From positions 91,766-155,765 of the forward strand of contig JBNJFY010000009.1 of the NCBI GenBank assembly GCA_051747265.1: DNA of 64,000 bases, read 5' to 3'. The notes under the pieces were generated by a model. That model saw only the letters and a program-made list of their open reading frames with translations. It had not been told where the DNA came from and searched no databases. Position 1 is the stretch's first letter. Every line of letters begins with the position of its first letter. A program made the position numbers and the translations under genes. The stretch is from JBNJFY01 sp051747265 (lineage in GTDB: Bacteria > Bacteroidota > Rhodothermia > Balneolales > Balneolaceae). Positions 6,341 through 16,362 of the stretch are shown one piece after another.

Positions 6341-8521
6341 ATGAGTACAACGATAATCTATCTAATACCAGCGGCCGGGATCGTCGCGCTGCTGTATACA
6401 CTCTGGAAATCCTCCTGGGTGGGCAAACAAGAAGTCGGCTCAGAGAAAATGGCTCAAATCAGCCAACATATCGCCAATGGTGCGATGGCTTTCTTAAAAG
6501 CCGAATACAAAGTGCTCTCTGTGTTTGTTATTGCAGTGGCGCTGTTATTGGGCTTTTCCGCTGGTGAAAATTCACACCCGCTGGTGGCCGCTTCCTTCAT
6601 CATTGGAGCAATCTGTTCCGGACTGGCTGGATTTATTGGAATGCGCGTGGCCACCAAAGCCAATGTGCGTACCACTCACGCTGCCAGAACCGGCTTATCC
6701 GAAGGGTTGAATATCGCTTTCGCCGGTGGTTCCGTAATGGGTCTAGGCGTAGTAGGATTAGGGGTACTCGGATTAGGTCTACTATTCTGGTTCTTTGGTG
6801 ATATGTTTGGTACCGGAGCTGACAGTATTAACCGCGTGTTAGCTGTAGTGACTGGATTTTCTTTTGGCGCTTCCTCTATAGCGTTGTTTGCTCGTGTAGG
6901 TGGCGGTATTTATACCAAAGCTGCTGATGTCGGTGCCGACCTGGTAGGTAAAGTGGAAGCCGGTATTCCCGAAGATCACCCACTGAATCCCGCTACTATT
7001 GCCGATAACGTTGGAGACAATGTTGGCGACGTAGCCGGTATGGGTGCCGACTTGTTTGAATCTTATGTAGGCTCCATCATCGGTACCATGGTATTGGGAG
7101 CGGCATTCATGGCCAACCCCGAATGGATGGACAATTTTGACGGATTATCCGCGGTACTGCTTCCTTTGGTACTGGCCGGAACCGGTATTGTAACTTCCAT
7201 CATCGGAACCTTTTTCGTACGCACCAAAGAAGGTGGCAACCCACAAACCGCTTTAAATGTTGGTGAGTTTATTTCCGCGGCTTTAATGCTGGTTGCTTCT
7301 TATTTGCTGATTCACTGGATGCTACCTGCCAGCTGGACATTCAATGGAATTGAGTACACCCCCAACGGTGTATTCTTCGCTACTATCTTTGGACTAGCCG
7401 CCGGCCTGTTGATCGGTCTGATTACCGAGCATTACACCGGTACCGGTACCAATCCCGTACGTTCTATAGTTGAGCAGTCCGTGACTGGATCGGCGACCAA
7501 TATTATCGCTGGTGTAGGCGTGGGTATGATCTCAACAGCAATCCCCATCGTGATTATCGCCGCGGCCATTATCGGCGCTTATGAATTAGCCGGACTGTAC
7601 GGAATTGCCATTGCCGCGGTAGGCATGCTTTCCAATACCGGAATTCAGTTAGCTGTTGATGCCTACGGTCCGATTTCAGACAACGCCGGCGGTATCGCCG
7701 AGATGTCTGAGCTCCCCAGCGAAGTTCGTGACCGTACCGACAAGCTGGATGCCGTTGGAAATACCACTGCCGCCATTGGTAAAGGTTTTGCCATTGGTTC
7801 TGCTGCATTGACCGCATTGGCCCTCTTCGCTGCCTTTATTACTTCTTACAATGCGACACATGACGTGCAGTTGACCGGAATCGATATTACCCGACCTACG
7901 GTTATGGCTGCTCTTTTTGTAGGCGCCATGCTTCCGTTTCTATTCTCAGCGCTTTCCATGAAAGCGGTAGGACGGGCAGCCATGTCTATGATTGAGGAAG
8001 TTCGTCGTCAGTTCCGTGATATTCCCGAACTGAAAGCCGGACTGGATGCCATGAACCGCAATGAAGGTAAAAAGTTGGAAGACTGGTCGGACGAAGATCA
8101 AAATACTTTCAACACCGCTACCGGTAAAGCCGAGTATGAGAAGTGTGTGGCCATTTCAACCACTGCTTCTCTTCGCGAGATGGTAGCCCCTGGGGTACTG
8201 GCTGTTGTAGTGCCTGTGCTGTTTGGCTTCCTGGGTGGAGCCGAGATGCTGGGTGGCTTGTTGGCCGGAGTAACTTCCGCCGGTGTGTTGATGGCCCTGT
8301 TCCAGTCTAACGCTGGTGGTGCCTGGGATAACGCCAAGAAAATGATTGAAGAAGGCGTAACCATCAATGGTGTCGAATACGGCAAAGGGTCAGACCCTCA
8401 CAAAGCCGCGGTAGTTGGTGATACGGTTGGAGACCCCTTCAAGGATACCTCCGGACCATCCCTTAACATTCTGTTGAAGCTGATGTCGGTTGTAGCACTG
8501 GTTATCGCTACCATGATCTAA
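6341..8521 (+). CDS. hppA: Membrane pyrophosphatase, K+-dependent, probably Na+-pumping
   Basis: A 726-residue, ~16-helix membrane pyrophosphatase that couples PPi hydrolysis to ion export across the inner membrane. The catalytic motifs are present, including the loop DVGADLVGKVEAGIPEDHP, NVGDNVGDVAGMGADL, and a C-terminal GDTVGDPFKDTSGPSLN. At the K+-dependence site the sequence is GNTTAAIGKG with Ala477 and Gly480, the K+-dependent form; K+-independent enzymes carry Lys at the first position. Glu240 in DLFESY is the form found in Na+-transporting members. Na+ (or Na+/H+) pumping is therefore inferred from known family rules. It is followed by a strong terminator. Confidence 0.92.
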   Translation: MSTTIIYLIPAAGIVALLYTLWKSSWVGKQEVGSEKMAQISQHIANGAMAFLKAEYKVLSVFVIAVALLLGFSAGENSHPLVAASFIIGAICSGLAGFIGMRVATKANVRTTHAARTGLSEGLNIAFAGGSVMGLGVVGLGVLGLGLLFWFFGDMFGTGADSINRVLAVVTGFSFGASSIALFARVGGGIYTKAADVGADLVGKVEAGIPEDHPLNPATIADNVGDNVGDVAGMGADLFESYVGSIIGTMVLGAAFMANPEWMDNFDGLSAVLLPLVLAGTGIVTSIIGTFFVRTKEGGNPQTALNVGEFISAALMLVASYLLIHWMLPASWTFNGIEYTPNGVFFATIFGLAAGLLIGLITEHYTGTGTNPVRSIVEQSVTGSATNIIAGVGVGMISTAIPIVIIAAAIIGAYELAGLYGIAIAAVGMLSNTGIQLAVDAYGPISDNAGGIAEMSELPSEVRDRTDKLDAVGNTTAAIGKGFAIGSAALTALALFAAFITSYNATHDVQLTGIDITRPTVMAALFVGAMLPFLFSALSMKAVGRAAMSMIEEVRRQFRDIPELKAGLDAMNRNEGKKLEDWSDEDQNTFNTATGKAEYEKCVAISTTASLREMVAPGVLAVVVPVLFGFLGGAEMLGGLLAGVTSAGVLMALFQSNAGGAWDNAKKMIEEGVTINGVEYGKGSDPHKAAVVGDTVGDPFKDTSGPSLNILLKLMSVVALVIATMI

Positions 8522-8543
8522 GCTTCGAAACAGCTTATATTCC

Positions 8544-8577
8544 AAGCCTCGGTGGGTTTCCACCGAGGCTTTTTTTA
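8544..8577 (+). terminator. Intrinsic terminator after hppA
   Basis: Perfect 12-bp arms AAGCCTCGGTGG and CCACCGAGGCTT with a GTTT loop are followed by a T-run. This ends the prs-rplY-pth-hppA run. Confidence 0.92.
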
Positions 8578-8625
8578 TGTTTACCACTCTTTATCAATAG
8601 CTATTATTAACATTATTTAGCTTTC

Positions 8626-9303
8626 ATGGATCTGCTGAAATTTATTTTTGAACACGACTTACGCCTGAACGCTCCCCGCGAACGCACGCCCAAACACGGT
8701 TCCGACAATCGAATGTCCATACAGGATTTTATGAAACCGGATCCCACCTATTCTCGCTTTTACATTAGTGGTACCCTTTTAGAAACCGAGAAGTTTGGCC
8801 TCTCCGCCTTATCACACTACGACAAAGTCATCGACGCGCTGGATCAGGCATTGGGTACATCAATATACCTTCGACTAGACAAAACCCATCAGAGTTTGGC
8901 GGAATTGCTCCCTGAACTGGAGATTGGGCAGATGGGGGTTATCCAACCAGACGATGTAGATTTATCTGCTATAGCGTTACATTTCACCGAATGGGATACC
9001 GATCAAAACAGCAATGTGGGATTAAAGCGTCCTTTGTTGAAAGATTTAATTGAAGCGGGTGGAATTGCTGTATACAAAGAGAAGGCGCATCACGGTTTTG
9101 ATCTACACTTGCTTATGCGCGAGAATCGCTATGAAGCATTTTACAACCAGCTGAAACCACTAATCGAATATAATGATTTCCGGTTCTTCAGCATTAATGG
9201 AAAACGTACGCGCTCGGAACGGCTATTCTATTTTGAGACCTGGACCCTGGATCGTCCGCCTCACGGAACGGAAGAAGTTCTTCCTGAGACGAAATTACGA
9301 TAA
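8626..9303 (+). CDS. Conserved-looking hypothetical protein
   Basis: A 225-residue soluble, acidic protein with no signal peptide or membrane segment. I do not recognise its family. It has a predicted alpha/beta character with a Tyr/Phe-rich C-terminal half (ENRYEAFYNQLKPLIEYNDFRFFSINGKR) and an Arg/Lys-containing ending. The ATG at 8626 is the first in frame after the hppA terminator; no SD stands out. It has its own transcription unit and is convergent with the PorU-like gene, with only about 30 bases between stops. Codon use looks like its neighbours, so it is probably a real native gene. Confidence 0.7.
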   Translation: MDLLKFIFEHDLRLNAPRERTPKHGSDNRMSIQDFMKPDPTYSRFYISGTLLETEKFGLSALSHYDKVIDALDQALGTSIYLRLDKTHQSLAELLPELEIGQMGVIQPDDVDLSAIALHFTEWDTDQNSNVGLKRPLLKDLIEAGGIAVYKEKAHHGFDLHLLMRENRYEAFYNQLKPLIEYNDFRFFSINGKRTRSERLFYFETWTLDRPPHGTEEVLPETKLR

Positions 9304-9335
9304 CCAACCCGCCAGAGTACGGAGAGAAGCTAGCA

Positions 9336-12300
9336 TCAACGGATAATGACTAGTTTTTCGACCTCCCCATTATTCACTTCAACACGTTCCCCATCGGCAA
9401 TTAACAGCACATCGTACAGATAAACACCGTTGGCCAGCGGTTGGCCGCTCTCTGTGGTCCCGTCCCAACGTAAAATATTCCAGCCGATCTGCAACTGGCC
9501 GTCTCGCAATTGATATTGATCCTCAACCAGATTGAACCCGCGTACCGGGCGACCAGATAAGGTATATAAACGAAGTTGCAGTTTTTCCACGCTTTCCGGG
9601 CTAGCCCCATGCAGCTGAAAAGCAAAATTGGTGAAATTGGACATGGGATTCGGATAGGGATACAGGGAGGTGATCCCCACTTCATCGGTCACCTTAAAAC
9701 TCACCGTATATCCACCGTCTTGTTCAGCTACATTTCCGGATTGATCACGCGCGTTAACACGCATGGTTAAAACCGTATCCCGGTAGTTCGTCAAATCTGG
9801 TCGGAATTGGGCATAGGCTTCATTCCGCTTACCTTTCTGATCAGCGGGTTGAAAAGTGAGTTCCGGCGATCCCACTCGATATACCGTTGGATTGTCCTCC
9901 TCTCCAAACAACTCTACATTTACCAGCGTAGAATCGGTTAAACGCAACGACGGATTGTTATCCTTCCAATAGATATCAATGGTGGGCTGCTTTTGAACAA
10001 AGGGCAAACTGGGATTTTCCGGATCGGTAATGGGCGATTCTACGGGGGGCAAATACCGGCTGTCCACAAAGACCTCAATGCCCGGCGACGTGGTATCATC
10101 CCGAACCACATAATCGCGCCCATAGAAATTGTTGTAGGTAAGCTCGTCTTGAAATTGATCGGATAGTGAGACAATCAGTTGATGATTCCCCAAACGTCCC
10201 AATGTATTAATTTCAACATTACTGGTACGCTGTTGCCCAGGCCCTAAATTCAGCAACGTGTCTACTGCCAGGGTCTCAGGCTGCGATTGATAGATATTCA
10301 CATACTCCACAAATACGGTGTCCGCACGAGTGAAGCCGATATTATTAGCGGCGATGGAAAGCTTATAGGGGAATCCTTGTTCTACCGTATCGCTATTCAC
10401 TTCTACCAAGGTAGGATCTAGCGCGATTTCGGGCAAAGGATTGTATTGCACGCTCCAGTGTTCCAGCTGGGGGGTAGAACGCTGTGAAGGATCCTGCAGG
10501 ATCGCCTTCATTTCGATATAGGGAAATCGCTGTGCATCAATAAAATCGATAGGCACATTGATCTGATCGGTGTTGCTCTGCCCAAATGTTTCTATATAAT
10601 CACTCTCTTCCAGTACCGACTCCATGCCCCTGATTTCCACATCCACTTCCGCGGTATTGTTCGTCAGGTCTGCTTGATACTGTAAGCGATTCCACGATTT
10701 GACCGGACCCACTTTTTGGCCCAGCATCGTACCCTCAGACTCCTGAAAACGCAAAACGGTGTCCGCGCGCATGGCCCCTTCCCGGATTACATACTCGGAT
10801 ACCTCATCCGGACTTTCCACGCCCTTCTTCCCAAACAGGATGTACCCATCGGCAGTGGTTAATTGACTAGGAAGATCACCACTGACCCCTCCACCGGCCT
10901 TAAAACCGCCGATCGATCGTAAGGCCTCCTCAAGCTGTCCGCCATCATCCCGGAACAACTTGCGTTCGGGACGAACCAGATAAAAGTTGCGTACCCGGAC
11001 AACCACAAAATCGCCTTCTTTGATATTATTGATGTCCCGAATAAATTGATCGTAATTGGCTGCCCCCGTGTTCGTAAATATGCCGGGGTGAATGTCATAA
11101 TGCTGGTTCTTGAGAACATTTCCGGTGCTCCCATCGATTACCGTCATATGAAAGGAGATATTCCGGCGGCCATATTCTACCCCGTTTACAAAGGTTGATG
11201 CACTATAGGTGCGATTGGTGGCATAAGCATGCAACCATGTATTGGAACTCGTGCTGATATCCATTCGAACCGGTGCGAAATCGAATTCTTGATTCTCAAA
11301 AGCAATGGACGGCGAAAGTGAATTCTCCTCGTACTGTTTGGTATTTTGATGCCACCAATATCCTTCCCGGGTTGTATCCACCACAAAACTGGCCGTCCGC
11401 CAGTTGCTGTCTGTAGCCTCTTGTACCCGGCTTCGCCACCAATAAGTCTGTCCGGGCTCCCAATCGATACTGGGCTTCCACTCGATACGAATGCCATTAC
11501 TCTGGACCTGCTCTTGCGTGAGGGGATTGGAAAAATCATTGAGTGTATCCACTTCAAATACAAATGTTTCGCCGCTAGACGCGGTGGGACTACTTACTAC
11601 AAATGTCGGATCCAGTGAAGTGATCACCCCAAACTGTTTGGGATACAATAAATCCACTCCGGTGGAATAAACCACGTGGCGACGGTCATAACTGTTGTTC
11701 GCTTTACTGACTTCATCAAATTCTGAGAAGGGATCAATTTGGAAGTGAAACTCATGCTGTCCGGCATCATCGGGTACCAAGGGCAATTGGAAACGCACTT
11801 GCTTGGTTCGGGCAATCGGCCCTAAGATCTGTTGATAGGTATTGGGCGAACGTTGGGGGCGAATATGTTTCAATTGCAGATTCACCTGATCTTGCGTGCG
11901 AATACCCAGGTTACGCAGGGTCACATCTACGGTTAACGTAGAATCGGAAACATTGGTCGGATCCGGTTGTAGCGCTACCGGATCCGTATCATACGAGTAG
12001 TCAGGCTTTTTGGGATAGGCCAGTTGCAAGCCCGGATCTCCCAGAATGATGGTATTCTGCATCAAAGCTAAGTCGATATCCGCGGGGACATTATCGATCA
12101 AATAATCAATGGTTTGCCGGTTCACTTCACCCAACGTTTCGGTGGTATCCTGGAAAATCGTACGGTAAAAACTACTGGCATATCGCGCCAGTGCCGAAGG
12201 ATATCCCTGTCCGGCACCGCCGATATAGGCCACCGACGCATTGGGGGCAAAGACAAATTCTTCCGAAATAATTCGATTGGTGGACGAGGCAAATTGACCG

Positions 12301-14384
12301 GAATAACACCCCAGCGACAACACCACATTGGGGCGATCCTTGTTTTTATACGTCTCGGGATTGTCGGTCAACAAATCCCACGAGTCTGGGGAGGTGTGCC
12401 CGAAGAAATGCAGAATAAATGTTCCCTGGTTGATTAACTCGCGCAGTTCTTGTCTTCGTGAACCATCCAGCGGTTGATTGGTAGTTTTCTTAAAACTGGT
12501 GGTATCAGCGGCCACTAAGGATTGGGCAGCGATCGAAGCAAATTGCCGATTATAGTTGGCCAGTAGTTGCTGCTCGGTTGTATTATTCCCCCCACTTAGA
12601 AAAGCTACTTTCTTTTGCCAGGGTTCCAACTGCGGACGCTCACCTTCATAACTTTGAACTTTATTCAGATAGCCAAGAATATCATTGGATGATCGAGCCG
12701 TTATCCGGCCGATGGGAACTGCCAACTCCCAGTCTTCGGGTCCATTAAAGTTCATACCAAACCACGAATCACTGGCCGGGAATCCAAACGGTGGAATTTG
12801 GTTCGCTTGGATGGTGCTATTTTTCAACTGGTCCTGCCCATCAGCCAGAATAAAGACAAACTTGGGTTTAATCTCCCAGTTGGCCATCGCGTAATGAATG
12901 AATCGACGGATGGCGATGGGGCGTCGGGCCCCATAATCGAAGTAGTCCCAAATATCACTGGCAAAAAACAGTTTGGTAGACAACCCATTCTGCTGGGCTC
13001 GATAGTCGGCATAGATTTGGGCTTCACGGGCGAAGGTTTCGCGAGTCAGGATCACATACTCGGCTCCTTCTTTATAATAGGACAGATCGCGCCGCGGCCG
13101 AAAGGCCGATATGCTTTTCACGGATTCGTATTCATCGTTTCTGACTACTACATATCGCTCATTCTTATTGGCGGGTGTGGGATTCCGAAAGCTTGCCGTA
13201 TTGGCCGCGGTATCCTTTAATGTTTGGAAAATGGTAGATCGGCTGGGCAAATATACTTTTATGGTATCCTCATCGGGAACCTGCTGAAATTGAACCGATT
13301 TATTCCCGTCACTCTTCAGCCAGAAGCGATGTTGTTGTTCTTTTTCCCGAATTTGGAACCCCCTGAAGTACGAATACTCCAACCAGTCAAAATTCACTTT
13401 GTTGGGGGTATTCCGGTCATCGTCTTCATTCAATACCGAAATTCGGACATTCAAATTTTTAAAATCGACAAGGTTCCCCGGATTGATGGAGCCTTCAATA
13501 AATCGCGAACTTTTTACCCCCCAACTTTCCGAACCGATATCATGATAAGTAATAACGCCATTTTGATCGGAATACAGTTGTATGCTGGCTTGACGCTCTG
13601 AAGTGGTCAGACCTGCCACATGTGCTCGAAGATGCACCGGTCGATTGATCAACTTAAACCCGGGGATAGACGTTTTCACAGTATCAATGGAAAAAGTGGA
13701 TTGTTGCCTTCCGGTAACATCAAACTGATGCCAATAGATCCCTTCACTTGGGCTGTAGGTGGAGAGCTCAGCTTGAATGTCATGACCGATGTAGTAGCCG
13801 GTTTGATCCTGTTCAACATGCACCGTATCCCGGTAACCTTCATAATAAATATTGTTGGGCAAGGTCTGTTGGCTACTGTAGCGTTTCCCCTGCGGCGCAG
13901 ACCAGGTAACCCAAATGTGCTGTGTATCCGTATAAATGGAGTAGTAATCACTGGATTGGTTCTGGCTGCGGTAGCGATAGGCCCAGAGTTCATCCTGTCC
14001 GGTTCGCCGAGGTACAAAAAAACGAATCTTATCTCCGGACTCTAACGCCCCTTGTCCATCGGTGACTATTTCCAAAGGTATTTCCCGACCCCGAAAATAA
14101 AACTTCACCATTTCCGGGCTTACCTGAGCGGCGGGCATACCTTCCTGCATTAGTTGATTGGCATCGATCTCATAGACGCGATCGTTATTTACCTCGCCCA
14201 CTTCAATTTTAATCCAGCTCTGATCTTCTTGAAACCAATCGGGGCTAAACGCATCGTATTGGGCCCAACTGAGTTCCGTCATACCGGTAGCCACCATCAA
14301 TATCATCCAAAGTGATACTACACCATAACTCCATCGCCGGGAGGATAGGGCATCACGTAATATGGTGGATTTGAATATAGACAA
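9336..14384 (-). CDS. PorU-like C25 peptidase with T9SS sorting domain (PorU2-type)
   Basis: A 1682-residue secreted protein with a signal peptide/TM around residues 20-42. A gingipain-type C25 cysteine peptidase domain sits in the middle: IHFY-like HFFGHT gives the catalytic His663 and LSLGCYSG the catalytic Cys693, 30 residues later. Long beta-rich Ig/CARDB-like segments follow (about 800-1570). The C-terminus is a type A T9SS sorting domain (YPYPNPMSNFTNFAF, NGVYLYDV, KLVIIR). PorU is the T9SS sortase that removes CTDs and attaches cargo at the cell surface. The classic P. gingivalis protein is about 1160 residues, so this long form resembles the PorU2 type seen in Rhodothermota/Balneolota relatives. 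A surface C25 protease that is itself T9SS cargo remains possible. Confidence 0.75.
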   Translation of the reverse strand: MSIFKSTILRDALSSRRWSYGVVSLWMILMVATGMTELSWAQYDAFSPDWFQEDQSWIKIEVGEVNNDRVYEIDANQLMQEGMPAAQVSPEMVKFYFRGREIPLEIVTDGQGALESGDKIRFFVPRRTGQDELWAYRYRSQNQSSDYYSIYTDTQHIWVTWSAPQGKRYSSQQTLPNNIYYEGYRDTVHVEQDQTGYYIGHDIQAELSTYSPSEGIYWHQFDVTGRQQSTFSIDTVKTSIPGFKLINRPVHLRAHVAGLTTSERQASIQLYSDQNGVITYHDIGSESWGVKSSRFIEGSINPGNLVDFKNLNVRISVLNEDDDRNTPNKVNFDWLEYSYFRGFQIREKEQQHRFWLKSDGNKSVQFQQVPDEDTIKVYLPSRSTIFQTLKDTAANTASFRNPTPANKNERYVVVRNDEYESVKSISAFRPRRDLSYYKEGAEYVILTRETFAREAQIYADYRAQQNGLSTKLFFASDIWDYFDYGARRPIAIRRFIHYAMANWEIKPKFVFILADGQDQLKNSTIQANQIPPFGFPASDSWFGMNFNGPEDWELAVPIGRITARSSNDILGYLNKVQSYEGERPQLEPWQKKVAFLSGGNNTTEQQLLANYNRQFASIAAQSLVAADTTSFKKTTNQPLDGSRRQELRELINQGTFILHFFGHTSPDSWDLLTDNPETYKNKDRPNVVLSLGCYSGQFASSTNRIISEEFVFAPNASVAYIGGAGQGYPSALARYASSFYRTIFQDTTETLGEVNRQTIDYLIDNVPADIDLALMQNTIILGDPGLQLAYPKKPDYSYDTDPVALQPDPTNVSDSTLTVDVTLRNLGIRTQDQVNLQLKHIRPQRSPNTYQQILGPIARTKQVRFQLPLVPDDAGQHEFHFQIDPFSEFDEVSKANNSYDRRHVVYSTGVDLLYPKQFGVITSLDPTFVVSSPTASSGETFVFEVDTLNDFSNPLTQEQVQSNGIRIEWKPSIDWEPGQTYWWRSRVQEATDSNWRTASFVVDTTREGYWWHQNTKQYEENSLSPSIAFENQEFDFAPVRMDISTSSNTWLHAYATNRTYSASTFVNGVEYGRRNISFHMTVIDGSTGNVLKNQHYDIHPGIFTNTGAANYDQFIRDINNIKEGDFVVVRVRNFYLVRPERKLFRDDGGQLEEALRSIGGFKAGGGVSGDLPSQLTTADGYILFGKKGVESPDEVSEYVIREGAMRADTVLRFQESEGTMLGQKVGPVKSWNRLQYQADLTNNTAEVDVEIRGMESVLEESDYIETFGQSNTDQINVPIDFIDAQRFPYIEMKAILQDPSQRSTPQLEHWSVQYNPLPEIALDPTLVEVNSDTVEQGFPYKLSIAANNIGFTRADTVFVEYVNIYQSQPETLAVDTLLNLGPGQQRTSNVEINTLGRLGNHQLIVSLSDQFQDELTYNNFYGRDYVVRDDTTSPGIEVFVDSRYLPPVESPITDPENPSLPFVQKQPTIDIYWKDNNPSLRLTDSTLVNVELFGEEDNPTVYRVGSPELTFQPADQKGKRNEAYAQFRPDLTNYRDTVLTMRVNARDQSGNVAEQDGGYTVSFKVTDEVGITSLYPYPNPMSNFTNFAFQLHGASPESVEKLQLRLYTLSGRPVRGFNLVEDQYQLRDGQLQIGWNILRWDGTTESGQPLANGVYLYDVLLIADGERVEVNNGEVEKLVIIR

Positions 14385-14396
14385 ACGTAAAAAGGT

Positions 14397-15152
14397 CTAA
14401 GAATTCAGTTCATCGAAAATCATGATAAGACGATCACTTTTTTCCTTGTCATAGGGATCACCTGCATAGTTCCCATAGGTATGTTGCAGGGTGAACCCTC
14501 GATCAGACAGCCGTTGTTGAAACCAATTCAAGGAATATAATTTAACGCGTTCAGTGAAGGTGTATTCTTTGTCAACCTGTTTCCCATTCGTAAACTCGAT
14601 TCGTTTAAACACCATCCCATCTTTAATATATCGTCGTAGATGATAGGTAATATTATTAATCGTCCCCTTTTCCCGTGGTCTCAAGTTATTTCTTACATAA
14701 TCGGGATTTAAATAGTCGATTACCAAACGCCCCCCAGGGTGAATCATCGTACGCATACTATCTAAAATAGAAGCATTCTCTTCATCATTTTTAAAATAAC
14801 CGAAGGTGGTAAATAAATTTACAATGGCATCAAATTTTTGTGCCAATGGATTTCGCATATCCCCGACCTCAAAGCGTACATTGGTTAATCCTTTCTGTAG
14901 TGCTTTTTCACGGGCTACCTCAATGGCTCGTGGTGATAGATCAATTCCGGTTACCTGATATCCCTTTTCAGCCATCGTTAATGCATGTCGACCTCGTCCA
15001 CACCCCATATCTAAAATTTCCGGATATTCCGCTAGAGGTATCACCCGCTCTAAGAGTGCCCCTAATTGCCGTGCTTCCTTTTCATCCCGGTTGGCATAGA
15101 GTTGTTCATAGAGCGTTGTATCAAACCAATCTTCATACCATGTTTCGGTCAT
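14397..15152 (-). CDS. Class I SAM-dependent methyltransferase
   Basis: A 251-residue methyltransferase starting at MTETWYEDWF (ATG at 15152). Motif I is ILDMGCGRGRHALTMA, motif II VTGIDLSPRAI, and the following VGDMRNP and FDAIVNLFTTFGYF complete the SAM fold. The family resembles small-molecule methyltransferases with an N-terminal WYEDWFDTTLYEQLY segment; the substrate is unknown. A longer frame would begin at 15221, but that ATG sits inside the terminator hairpin of the upstream gene, so the shorter start is preferred. It lies 12 bases upstream of the PorU-like gene on the same strand and may share a transcript with it. Confidence 0.8.
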   Translation of the reverse strand: MTETWYEDWFDTTLYEQLYANRDEKEARQLGALLERVIPLAEYPEILDMGCGRGRHALTMAEKGYQVTGIDLSPRAIEVAREKALQKGLTNVRFEVGDMRNPLAQKFDAIVNLFTTFGYFKNDEENASILDSMRTMIHPGGRLVIDYLNPDYVRNNLRPREKGTINNITYHLRRYIKDGMVFKRIEFTNGKQVDKEYTFTERVKLYSLNWFQQRLSDRGFTLQHTYGNYAGDPYDKEKSDRLIMIFDELNS

Positions 15153-15194
15153 TAGATCGTCACTAATTTTGAAGAGATTGCATTTAGCTCCATA

Positions 15195-15231
15195 AAATAA
15201 AAAAAGCAGCCGATTTAACATCGGCTGCTTG
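15195..15231 (-). terminator. Intrinsic terminator of the fasciclin gene
   Basis: Arms AAGCAGCCGA and TCGGCTGCTT with a 7-base loop; read on the minus strand the hairpin is followed by a run of seven Ts. It terminates the fasciclin lipoprotein gene and rules out a methyltransferase start at 15221. Confidence 0.9.
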
Positions 15232-15252
15232 AATTTTGATCAGTGTGATCAA

Positions 15253-16233
15253 TTATTGTTGAGTAGGCGGGAATAAAACGCCATCTACAATGTGAACCAC
15301 ACCATTAATGCTTTCAATATCCGTAACTGTTGGATCAGCGGACCCTCCGCCTGCACCGGAAAGTAGCGGATTCTCCGTTGTGGTATCTACAATAAGGGGA
15401 ATGGGTTCTCCGGTCTGTGGATTCTGCAGGAGAGTAGGTAATTCACCACTAGTCAAATCATCAGCCAGATATGTTCCAGGAGCGGCATGATATAATAACA
15501 GGGCACTAATCTGATTGTTCTCATTATTAGGTGGCAGTTGATCTTCCACGGCAGCTATAGCGCTGTTATTGGGAGCAAAGACCGTTATACCGTCACCACC
15601 AGTAGGATCTCCTTGCAACCCTGCTAATACATCCGGAGCTAATGCGGCCAAACCAACCAAGCTTCCTGTGTCATAGGCCAAGCGTTTGGCAATATTCCCA
15701 GCCACAGTTGTTAACTGATTAGGGGTAAAGACTCCGTTCACTTTATGAACAACACCATTGCTGGCCATCAGGTCAGATTCTACGACGGTACCCCCGATAG
15801 GGAATTGCGTGCGTCCGCCATTAACAAAAACATTACCCGACTCGTCTTTGGTGACATAAATAATATCACCTTCCAGAGTTTCAATCTCCGTAGTACCCGG
15901 CGATATATCCGCTGCCGTAATTTCACCTTCTACTACGTGATACTGAATGACCGCAGGCATAGCTTCTGCTGGTACTTCCCCGGAAACGGCGTCTAACGAA
16001 TCATTGATAGGCGCGAAAACGGTGAATGGGCCATCCCCCTGTAAATCCGCAGTTAACCCAGCCGATTCTATAGCCGTAGCCAGAGAAGAAAGATTATCTT
16101 CACCCTGAATTACCTCAACGATGTCGGGATCATCATTATCCGATGTATCGCAGGCGGTAAATAGTACCCCAAACGACAGTATGAATATGGCCAGAGGCAT
16201 CAACCTCTTTAATTTTTGTATCGATACTAACAT
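15253..16233 (-). CDS. Lipoprotein with two fasciclin (FAS1) domains
   Basis: A 326-residue lipoprotein with signal peptide and lipobox LFTAC (Cys about residue 28), followed by an acidic Asp/Asn linker. Two FAS1 domains follow. The first (about 42-170) has FTVFAPINDSLDAV, YHVVEG and NGVVHKVNGVF. The second (about 178-322) has ITVFAPNNSAIAAV, YHAAPG and NGVVHIVDGVLFPP. FAS1 proteins are surface adhesion or carbohydrate-interaction modules; binding partners are unknown here. It is transcribed divergently from the FadL-type gene, with 286 bp between them, and has its own terminator. Confidence 0.9.
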   Translation of the reverse strand: MLVSIQKLKRLMPLAIFILSFGVLFTACDTSDNDDPDIVEVIQGEDNLSSLATAIESAGLTADLQGDGPFTVFAPINDSLDAVSGEVPAEAMPAVIQYHVVEGEITAADISPGTTEIETLEGDIIYVTKDESGNVFVNGGRTQFPIGGTVVESDLMASNGVVHKVNGVFTPNQLTTVAGNIAKRLAYDTGSLVGLAALAPDVLAGLQGDPTGGDGITVFAPNNSAIAAVEDQLPPNNENNQISALLLYHAAPGTYLADDLTSGELPTLLQNPQTGEPIPLIVDTTTENPLLSGAGGGSADPTVTDIESINGVVHIVDGVLFPPTQQ

Positions 16234-16362
16234 GTGTACCTCTCACTATTTATTAATATTTCCATAGATGTCATTAAACGAACCAAACAATTAACCAAAA
16301 TCATTCACCCCGCACACAATTTTTAGTGTTTTTCGTACAAAACCCTTAAAATTGTTTTGATA

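Noticed and set aside
13620..14045. 141-residue plus-strand frame
   Set aside because: Antisense to the PorU-like gene, whose protein is clearly patterned in this stretch.
14397..15221. Longer methyltransferase starting at 15221
   Set aside because: That ATG lies in the terminator hairpin of the upstream gene; the ATG at 15152 gives a normal protein.
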